Shown here: in pieces, positions 44,139-52,000 of the stretch
Layout: each line of letters begins with the position of its first letter
Numbering within the stretch: position 1 is the first letter of the stretch
Notes under the pieces: generated by a model
What the model was told of the DNA's origin: nothing
Databases searched by the model: none
The model's input: the letters and a program-made list of their open reading frames with translations, nothing else
Source: Salegentibacter sediminis
GTDB lineage: Bacteria; Bacteroidota; Bacteroidia; Flavobacteriales; Flavobacteriaceae
Reading direction: 5' to 3'
NCBI RefSeq assembly: GCF_002078605.1
Contig: NZ_MSJR01000001.1
Coordinates: forward strand, 434,001-498,000
Length of the DNA: 64,000 bases
Position numbers and translations under genes: made by a program

Positions 44139-45605
44139 CTAAGTTCGAATTGTTTTAAAAACCACAAAACCAAAACCAATAAAAAGCATCAAATGGAAAA
44201 TAGCCAGGCTAAAATCCTTCAGTAAAAAAGCGCTGTAAAGCCCAAATCCAAAATAAAGCCAAAGCCCAAATTCCAAAAGTAATTGCGGACTTAGCGTTTG
44301 GCTTAGATATTTATTTTTTCTCCAATTCTGGTTCGTTGAATTAATATTGAATTTTGGCGTTCTGATAAATTCAGATTTTTTCCCAAAATGGCCTTCCAGC
44401 ACGGCAATAGAATTATGAAGGGAAAATCCCATTACCACCGAGAAAAAACTAAAAAACATTCCTGTAAATTTCAGAAAGCTTTTAAAGCCGCTTCCCTGAA
44501 CCCTCTTCCAGGCCACAAAATAGCATAAGAAAAAAATGATTGTACTAAGTAGAAAAACTCCCAGCCAGTTAAAATACCAACCTAATTGTGCATGCTGACT
44601 TTTTATATATAAAATCGGTACGCTTAAAATTGCCAGTAGCAGTACGATTAAAAACATACTGGAATTAAGCAAATGGAAGAATCCGTGGAATTTTGTGCTA
44701 AAGGGAACCGATTTGTCTCTTAGTAGTTTTCTGTAATTTTTTTTAAAGTTTTCGGCTGCCCCTTTATTCCAGCGAAATTGCTGGGATTTTGCAGCACTAA
44801 TTGCCACCGGGAGCTCGGCCGGGGTTTCAACATCCTCCAGGTATTTGAACTTCCACTTTTTGAGTTGGGCGCGGTAACTTAAGTCGAGATCTTCGGTTAG
44901 AGTATCACCGCTCCAGTTGCCAGCATCCAGAATACATTCTTTGCGCCAGATGCCCGCCGTACCATTAAAATTGATAAAATGTCTACCGAAATTCCTTCCT
45001 GTTTGTTCCAAAATAAAATGAAAATCGAGCGCAAAGGCCTGAATTTTAGTTAACCAGGAATAATCTCTATTGATATGGGCCCATCGGGTTTGCACCACAC
45101 CAATTTCAGTATCTTTAAAGTAGGGGACAGTTTGCAAAAGCCAGTCTTTTTTCGGTAAAAAATCAGAATCGAAAATAGCGATAAGCTCACCTTTGGCAAT
45201 CTTAAGCCCTTCTCTTAGGGCTCCAGCCTTAAATCCCGTTCTGGACTCCCTGCGTATATGTTTGATGTCAAAACCTGCCTCTTTTAAAACGGAAACTCTT
45301 TCAGCGATCAAGGCTACCGATTCATCGGTAGAATCGTCCAGGACCTGTATCTCCAGCCTGTCTTTTTGGTATTCAATTGCGGAAATATTATCCAGCAGGC
45401 GCTTCACAACGTAAAGCTCATTATAAAGCGGTAACTGTATGGTTACTTGTGGGATTTGGGTTCTATCGCTGAGGTCAAATTTCTTAGCCGTATCGGCTTG
45501 TTTTTTGGCTTTTAGGTAATTCAGTAATAATTGGAGCTGGGAAAGGCTGTAGATGAAAATAATTAGTAAAGCGAGGGAATATAATATGAGAATTGCCAAA
45601 TCCAT
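44139..45605 (-). CDS. Membrane glycosyltransferase family 2 (cellulose-synthase-like)
   Basis: This 488-residue processive-type GT2 has one N-terminal helix, a catalytic domain with 'QVLDDSTDES' (Asp90-Asp91), 'AIFDSDFLPKKDWLL', 'GTAGIWRKECI', 'TEDLDLSYR' and the 'QQFRWNKGAAEN' (Q-x-x-R-W) motif, then four or five C-terminal helices. It would extend or build a surface glycan from nucleotide sugars. It overlaps the DPM1-like gene by one base (TAATG) and precedes the GT87-like gene by 11 bases. The product glycan is unknown. Confidence 0.9.
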   Translation of the reverse strand: MDLAILILYSLALLIIFIYSLSQLQLLLNYLKAKKQADTAKKFDLSDRTQIPQVTIQLPLYNELYVVKRLLDNISAIEYQKDRLEIQVLDDSTDESVALIAERVSVLKEAGFDIKHIRRESRTGFKAGALREGLKIAKGELIAIFDSDFLPKKDWLLQTVPYFKDTEIGVVQTRWAHINRDYSWLTKIQAFALDFHFILEQTGRNFGRHFINFNGTAGIWRKECILDAGNWSGDTLTEDLDLSYRAQLKKWKFKYLEDVETPAELPVAISAAKSQQFRWNKGAAENFKKNYRKLLRDKSVPFSTKFHGFFHLLNSSMFLIVLLLAILSVPILYIKSQHAQLGWYFNWLGVFLLSTIIFFLCYFVAWKRVQGSGFKSFLKFTGMFFSFFSVVMGFSLHNSIAVLEGHFGKKSEFIRTPKFNINSTNQNWRKNKYLSQTLSPQLLLEFGLWLYFGFGLYSAFLLKDFSLAIFHLMLFIGFGFVVFKTIRT

Positions 45606-46297
45606 TATTTAAAACTGTATTTAAGGATCCAGCCCAGGATCTTTACTCCTGCAAAGATAGCACCTTTCACGGTGCCGGAAACTTTTGAGGTGCCAATGCG
45701 GTTTTTATAATTCACGGGTACTTCAGTGTAGGTGAGGTTTTTTTTAAGCGCTTTCAATTGCATTTCTACGGTCCAGCCGTAGGTTTTATCCTCCATTTGG
45801 AGGGCGAGTAATTTCTCATACTTAATCGCTCTAAAAGGTCCCAGGTCTGTAAACCTTGCACCGAAAAACAGTTTCATCAAGGAGGTGGCAAGCCAATTTC
45901 CGAAGATCTGTGGGCCGGTCATGGAACCTTTTTCCCGAAGTTCCTTCAACCTTGTCCCGATTACAAGGTCAACATCCCTTTCTATAATAGGAGTCACAAT
46001 TTTAGTTAGTTCTTCAGGATAATCACTGTAATCTCCATCTAGAAAAACAATAATATTTGGTTTGGGATCCTGTTTTGCGATGTAATCCATCCCTTTAAGG
46101 CAGGCATAGCCATAACCTTTTCTTTTTTCTGATAGTACCGTGGCCCCGGCAGCACGGGCATTTTTCTTTGTGTCATCGGTAGAATTGTTACTCACCACGA
46201 TGACTTCCTGAACGATTTCTGGAATTTCAGCAACGACTTTTCCTATGGAAGCTTCTTCGTTATAGGCAGGGATGATGACTTTTATAATTTGGGCCAT
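45605..46297 (-). CDS. Glycosyltransferase family 2, DPM1/GtrB-like
   Basis: This 230-residue soluble GT2 has 'IIPAYNEEASIGKVVAEI', 'SNNSTDDTKKNARAAGA', the metal-binding 'VFLDGDYSDYPEEL' and 'DLVIGTR'. It resembles dolichyl-phosphate mannose synthase without the C-terminal membrane domain, so it may load a sugar onto polyprenyl phosphate for the GT87-like enzyme in the same operon. I use ATG 46297; an in-frame TTG at 46318 falls in the -7 box. Confidence 0.9.
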   Translation of the reverse strand: MAQIIKVIIPAYNEEASIGKVVAEIPEIVQEVIVVSNNSTDDTKKNARAAGATVLSEKRKGYGYACLKGMDYIAKQDPKPNIIVFLDGDYSDYPEELTKIVTPIIERDVDLVIGTRLKELREKGSMTGPQIFGNWLATSLMKLFFGARFTDLGPFRAIKYEKLLALQMEDKTYGWTVEMQLKALKKNLTYTEVPVNYKNRIGTSKVSGTVKGAIFAGVKILGWILKYSFK

Positions 46298-46315
46298 AGG
46301 TCTATTTCTATGGGG

Positions 46316-46323
46316 CAAATATA
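46316..46323 (-). promoter_or_regulatory. -7 box of the glycosyltransferase operon
   Basis: On the minus strand TATATTTG matches TAnnTTTG, 18 bases before ATG 46297. The -33 position is not clear. Confidence 0.5.
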
Positions 46324-46361
46324 AGTTTGACCTGGGGTTTCCCCTAAAAAATAGAAAATAA

Positions 46362-46388
46362 AAAAGCCCCGGAAATACCGGGGCTTTT
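46362..46388 (-). terminator. Intrinsic terminator of the type IX cargo cluster
   Basis: AAAAGCCCCGG pairs with CCGGGGCTTTT around a 5-base loop, with U-rich sequence on the minus-strand side. It follows the OmpA-family gene by 32 bases. Confidence 0.88.
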
Positions 46389-46420
46389 AAAGGTTGGTTA
46401 GTTAGTACTCTAAGTTGGAA

Positions 46421-48100
46421 TTAATTTTCTTCCTCCATAGTTTCTTCTTCATCCATTTCGGTTTCCTGGGTTTCTCCGTTAGATTCTATAATGGTGAATT
46501 CACTTCTACGGTTTACAGCATACTGCTCGTTAGTACAACCTGTAGGTTGAGTACAATCGTTAAGCGGCTTGCTTTCGCCATATCCTTTAGAAGTTAATCT
46601 GCTACGGTCAATTCCGTTTTCAACAAGATATTCCAGGGTTGAAGCTGCACGTCTTTCAGAAAGTCCCATATTATATTGATCGGAACCTCTGGCATCAGCG
46701 TGAGAACCTATCTCAATATTGATGGAAGGATATTTGTTCATAATATCTACAACTTTATTAAGAGTTGGTTTAGACTCTTCTTTGATAGTCGCTTTGTCGA
46801 AATCAAAGTAAATATTTCCAACATCTCTTAGTTGTTGTCTTCCCGTTTCTACGTTAGTCTCCCTGTCGTCGAATTCAACTACCGGAGGCTCATAATCTTC
46901 GCGGTTGAAAAGGTAAAGGTTGTCTGTCCCTCTTCGGTTAGAGGCAAAATAACCTTCTTCGTCGCCTTCTTTAATTACGAAGGCAAAGTCATCACGATTT
47001 GAGTTTACGCTAGCTCCAAGGTTTTGAGCTTCAGAGAAATCTCCTTCACTTCTGAAAACATCCAGGTTTCCATATCCCTGGTGTCCATCTGAAGCGAAAT
47101 AAAGAACATTCTCTTCACTAATGTATGGAAATTGCTCACGCTGCGGAGTATTAACTCCTGTTCCAAGATTTTGTGGTGTTCCATAAGTCCCATCTTCATT
47201 AATATCTACTACATAGATATCGAAAGAACCTTCAGAGCCTGGCATATCACTGGCAAAGTAAAGCTTACTTCCATCGGCATTAAGGCTTGGGTGCTCTGTA
47301 GAGTACTCATCGCTGGTAAATGGAAGAGCTTCAATGTTGGTCCAGGTTCCATCTATAAGTTCAGCTCGGTAAAGTTTAATGTGCGCTACTCTAACACCTT
47401 CTTCGTTTTTAACTCTTTTTTCGCTGGTACGATCAAAGTACATAACATCGGCATCCTGGTTAAAGGTTGCAGAGCTCTCGTGGGAATCGGTGTTGATCTC
47501 GTCAGAAAATAGAAGGATATCAACTAATTCACCTTCGTCAGTCATCTCAGCGCTGTAAAGGTCTAGAGTTGGCTTTTTATTCCACGGATAAATAGGACGC
47601 TCCTGATTTCTGGTAGAAGCGAAAACTATACGGTCTCCCATATAAGCTATACCGAAATCTGCAGCAGCACTATTATTCATGACCTGATCTGTGGTGTAAA
47701 CGTGAGGCACGATAGTATCGAGTTCTCTCTGAAATTCGTCAAAATTAACATCGTTTCCAGTGAATTCACTCATGTGCTCATCGGCTTCTTCGTGTTCACC
47801 TACCCCTCTTAGAGCGTGAGCAAACCTGAAACGGTATTCAGGAGCAACTTCAGCCTCGTGTCTCAGGAAAAGCACTCGATAAGTCGCAACTGCATCTTCC
47901 ATTTGATTGGTATAGAAATAGGCATCTCCAAGGTTTTGTAAAACCTCCTGATTTTTATCTACAACCTGCTCATAAGCTTCTGCCGCATCAATAAGAGCCC
48001 TTTGAGCAAAAAGCTTATCGCCTTCTTTTATCTGGGAGCTCTGCCCAAAGGCAGTGATGCTTATCAGTAATAATAAAAGTGTACTATATATATTTTTCAT
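46421..48100 (-). CDS. PorE-like OmpA-family protein (TPR, PD40 propeller, OmpA)
   Basis: This 559-residue envelope protein has a signal peptide ('LLLLLISITAFGQ'), TPR-like helices (about residues 20-125), PD40/WD40-like propeller strands ('IVFASTRNQERP', 'HPSLNADGSKLYFASDMPG', 'EGYFASNRRGTDNLYLF') and a C-terminal OmpA domain that binds peptidoglycan ('IYFDFDKATIKEESKP', 'EIGSHADARGSDQYN', 'LSERRAASTLEYL'). This is the PorE architecture of type IX secretion, but the carboxypeptidase-regulatory domain of P. gingivalis PorE is absent. It ends in an acidic tail. It is the last gene after the giant cargo and PorP/SprF genes. Confidence 0.9.
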   Translation of the reverse strand: MKNIYSTLLLLLISITAFGQSSQIKEGDKLFAQRALIDAAEAYEQVVDKNQEVLQNLGDAYFYTNQMEDAVATYRVLFLRHEAEVAPEYRFRFAHALRGVGEHEEADEHMSEFTGNDVNFDEFQRELDTIVPHVYTTDQVMNNSAAADFGIAYMGDRIVFASTRNQERPIYPWNKKPTLDLYSAEMTDEGELVDILLFSDEINTDSHESSATFNQDADVMYFDRTSEKRVKNEEGVRVAHIKLYRAELIDGTWTNIEALPFTSDEYSTEHPSLNADGSKLYFASDMPGSEGSFDIYVVDINEDGTYGTPQNLGTGVNTPQREQFPYISEENVLYFASDGHQGYGNLDVFRSEGDFSEAQNLGASVNSNRDDFAFVIKEGDEEGYFASNRRGTDNLYLFNREDYEPPVVEFDDRETNVETGRQQLRDVGNIYFDFDKATIKEESKPTLNKVVDIMNKYPSINIEIGSHADARGSDQYNMGLSERRAASTLEYLVENGIDRSRLTSKGYGESKPLNDCTQPTGCTNEQYAVNRRSEFTIIESNGETQETEMDEEETMEEEN

Positions 48101-48112
48101 GTCTTGCTGTTT

Positions 48113-49054
48113 TTAGAAGAATCTAGGTGATTTGTCGTATCCTTTTGTAAGGCCGAAGAGGTCGATGTCCCATAATAACATAACCTCGTGGGTTCCTCCC
48201 ACATTATACCCCAGAAAATCTGAAGTAAAATGATCGTAGGCATAACCAACCCTTAAGGCAGGGGTGATCTTGAAGTTCACCAGTCCTGTAATGGTTTCGT
48301 TAAACCTGTACCCGATTCCTGCTTCCAGTCTGTCATAAAGAAGAACATTGGCAGTAACATCTACCGCTAAAGGTGCACCTTGTACCGCTCTAGCCATAAA
48401 TGCAGGCTTTAAGCGTACATCCTGGCTGATATCAAATACGTATCCACCAGTGAGGTAGTAGTGTATTTCTTCTTTACCCAAGGCTCGAAGGCCTTGTTCG
48501 TTTTCGATGTATTTTGAAGTAAAGAGGTTTGGGGCAGAGGCACCTAAGTAATAGTTGTCTCCAAACCAAAATGCTCCAACTCCAAAAACAGGAAATACTT
48601 CATTTACGTTTTGTATAGCACGATCTCCCGGATCCACTACATTAAGACCGGTTAGGTTGGCATCATAGGTAGATAATCCACCTTTAATACCAAATGAGAT
48701 CTTGCTGGATTCTCCTGCTGGTAGAACATAAGCGAAATCGGCGGTGATATTGTTTTCTTTTACAATTCCACCAATCTCATCGTGTACTACGGTTAGGCCA
48801 AGTTCTACCCGTTCACTTACGGGAGTATGAGCGAAGAAGCTGAAGGTGCTTGGCGCACCCTCAACATCCTGCCATTGAGATCTGTAAATACCACCAAGGT
48901 TTAACATCCCTGGATCATCGGTAGCATAGCCCGGGTTAATGACACTCATATTATACATATACTGAGTGAACATTGGGTCTTGCTGAGACATACCTTTTAT
49001 AGAAAAAAGGATAATGCCTGTGAATATTAGATATTTTGTTATAGTTATTTTCAT
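48113..49054 (-). CDS. PorP/SprF family type IX secretion membrane protein
   Basis: This 313-residue outer-membrane protein has a signal peptide ('YLIFTGIILFSIKGMSQ') and the PorP/SprF hallmark 'DPMFTQYMYNMSVINPGYA' followed by 'NLGGIYRSQWQDVEGAP' and 'RVGYAYDHFTSDFLGYNVGG'. It lies 25 bases after the giant type-B CTD protein and 12 bases before the PorE-like gene. PorP/SprF proteins paired with such cargo assist its secretion or surface attachment, as SprF does for SprB. It is a second paralogue of the gene at 10.6 kb. Confidence 0.94.
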   Translation of the reverse strand: MKITITKYLIFTGIILFSIKGMSQQDPMFTQYMYNMSVINPGYATDDPGMLNLGGIYRSQWQDVEGAPSTFSFFAHTPVSERVELGLTVVHDEIGGIVKENNITADFAYVLPAGESSKISFGIKGGLSTYDANLTGLNVVDPGDRAIQNVNEVFPVFGVGAFWFGDNYYLGASAPNLFTSKYIENEQGLRALGKEEIHYYLTGGYVFDISQDVRLKPAFMARAVQGAPLAVDVTANVLLYDRLEAGIGYRFNETITGLVNFKITPALRVGYAYDHFTSDFLGYNVGGTHEVMLLWDIDLFGLTKGYDKSPRFF

Positions 49055-49079
49055 TTCTTTCTAGTGTTTATCCTTTTGA

Positions 49080-52000
49080 TTATCTACTCAAGTAAACTTT
49101 ACCTTGTTTTGGTTCAGTGCTTCCATCGTTAAAATCAATCACGTAGAAGTATACACCTACAGGTAACACATCGTCTCCAAAGGAACCAGATTGGTTAGAA
49201 GTTCCATCCCAAGCAGGAGTGGAAGCATTCCCTTTGTAAATTACATTACCCCATCGGTTAAAGATCTCAATAGAATAGTTTGGATACTCATTAGTGATAT
49301 TTTTAATAATGAAAGTATCGTTTTTAGCGTCATTGTTTGGTGTGATTATCTCAGGATAAACGATAGGACAATTCTCTACAGATACAGTTACTACAAGTCT
49401 TTCTGTGCTTTCACAACCAGTTTCTCCGGTTAGCGTAGCATAGTAAGTTCCTGAAGTTAAGGTAGTAGAAGTTCCCAGTGCGTTGGTACCATCTTCTGAA
49501 TCATACCAGGTGATTTCACCACTTTCTACGATTTCCGCATTAAGATCGGCAATAGTAGGATTATCGGCATCACAGAACTCAAGGTTTGTTGAGCTAATTG
49601 TTGGTGCCGGTGAATCATTAACAGTTACTGTAACTTCAGTAGCTTCAGATTCACATCCGTTTTCAGAAGTAACAGTTAAGTAGTAAGCACCGTCAACCAG
49701 CATATCCTCGTCCATCACCATAGTGGTAAGTTCATCATCAGCATACCAGGTTTGTCCTTCTGCCATTGGCAGGTCGGCACCTGTCGCCATTTCGATCGCA
49801 CAGAAAGCATCCAATTCAGGAGCTGCCGGAGCGTCTGGTACTTCGTTTACAGTAATGGTTAGGGTTGAAGTTGCTACGCCACATTCGTTGATTGGCTCAA
49901 CGGTGTAGGTCACATCGTAAGATCCTGCACCCATTGCGCTGGCATCGAACATTCCGTCTACTAGAACTTCATCATTGTAAGTGAATTCACCTTCTGCTGA
50001 AGCCTCTGCAGCAAGGAAATTATATAGGTCTTGTTCTCCGTCTGTAGTACAGAAGTTTGCAGTCATATCTTCCCCTGCAGTTACTGTTTCTAAAACTGTT
50101 ATAGTGAAAGTAGCTGAAGCTTCTCCTGTAACACATGGGGAGGTTTCATCTAAAGTATACGTTACTTCAAATTCTCCAGCACCAGTGGTAGAAGGACTGA
50201 ACATTCCGTCCTCATAACCTTCGAAGTAACCGTTGGTATCGGCACCTTCAGGTAAGAAAAAGAACAGGTCCTGATCGTCATCTATGGAACAAAGCGTTAC
50301 ATCATCGATCGGGTCGATTTCAGCAGGAATTGATTCGTAAACGGTTACAGTTAATTCTGCTGAATCAGAACATTCACCCTCGCTAATGGTATATGTAGTA
50401 GTAAAATCACCGATTTCACTTTCATTATTATACCAGTTAACTAATTCCTGGATACTTGGGCTGAAAGTACCATCTCTGGAAACTCCTTCATCAAGCATAT
50501 TCAAATAGTAATCTCTAACAGAAGTAGAATTAGGGAACATTCCATTTTCAATGTTTGCATTACAAATGGAAGTAGACTTGTCGGCTCCTGCATTTAGGTC
50601 TCCGATAATATTAACTGTGAATTCAACTGATTCGTCTCCGGTCACACAATCAACAGTTTCATCAACTACATAGGTGTAAGTGAAAACTCCTTCTCCTAAT
50701 TCAGAAGTATTAATTGTTCCATCAAAGTCTTCGAAGTAGCCATTTGGATTAGCATCCTCGCTTAGGTAGTCTCTGAGATCGAAATCACCTTGTGAAACAC
50801 AGAATGTCAATTCAACATCCTCACCCGCTTCTGCTTCCTCAAGATTGTTGATAGTCAGGGAAATAGTAGCTGAATCTGCACAGTTTTCATTGGTCACTGT
50901 ATAAGTGGTTTCAAAAGTGGCGCTTGGCGAATCTGGTGCTTGAACATATGCGTATACATCCGCTGCCAGGCTTAAAAGTGCCGGATCAAAATCACCATCC
51001 TGATCTACTCCTTCAACATCTACGATAGAATTAAACCAATCGATGGCTGCTTGTGGGTCTTCGATCATTTCTGCGGCTTCAGTGATGCAAAGCGTTTCTG
51101 AAAAATCATCTCCTGCAAATGGAGCTTCAAAAACCTCAATGCTGAATGCTGCAGTATCAGTGTCTTCAACACAGGCATTTGATGGATCAACCACATAATT
51201 GAAATTATATGTACCTGCTCCCAGTTCAGATGGGCTAAAGTTTCCATCCTCATATCCTTCGAAATAACCATCAGGATTTGCATCGTCACTTAAGAAAGAG
51301 AATAAGTTTTTGTCTTCTTCATTGGAGCAGAAAGTAGTGGAAAAATCGTCTCCGGCTTCTGCCTTAATTTCACCCTGAACATTTACAGTTACAAGAACTG
51401 AATCTTCACAATCTCCGGTTCCTAAAGTATAGGTAGTTTGATACTCACCAATTTTAGACTCCGCATTATTGTACTGATCTCTAATTTCTTCCATTGATGG
51501 CTCAAAAGTTCCATTTGAGCTATAGTTTGGAATTAAACTAGCAAAATAGTTTGTGATTGTAGACAGGTTATAAGTTGGCTGCAAATCAGAAACACAGAGG
51601 CTAGCTGTAATTGGATCTCCTAATTCTCTGCCTTCAAGAACAAAAATCTGGAAGGTTGTAAAATCAGAATCGCCTTCGGTTACACAATCTGCCGAATCAT
51701 TTACAGTATAAGTAATGGTATAACCATCTTCTTCATTTACTCCAATTGAAGGATCGAACATATTACCTTCAACTCCCTGTCCAGTAAATGTTCCGCCGGT
51801 CATGGCATCAGTACCAATAAGGAAGTCATTTAAATCTACCATCTCATCTCCCACACAAACTTCCTGGTTTGGAATAGTGCCAGCATTAGCATCCTGTGTG
51901 TCATTGATGGTGATGCTGAAGTTTGAAACATCAGTTCCACAAAAATCCTGAGGATCTCCTACTGTGTAGGTGCCTTCTAATAATAATGAAGGACCTCTCT

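Noticed and set aside
49191-50217. Several plus-strand frames opposite the giant cargo gene
   Set aside because: They mirror the acidic repeats of the real gene and have no family resemblance or promoter.
50200-51300. Regularly spaced similar DNA blocks as a possible CRISPR or tandem repeat array
   Set aside because: Spacing is about 520 bases, the blocks are imperfect and keep the reading frame: they are protein module repeats.
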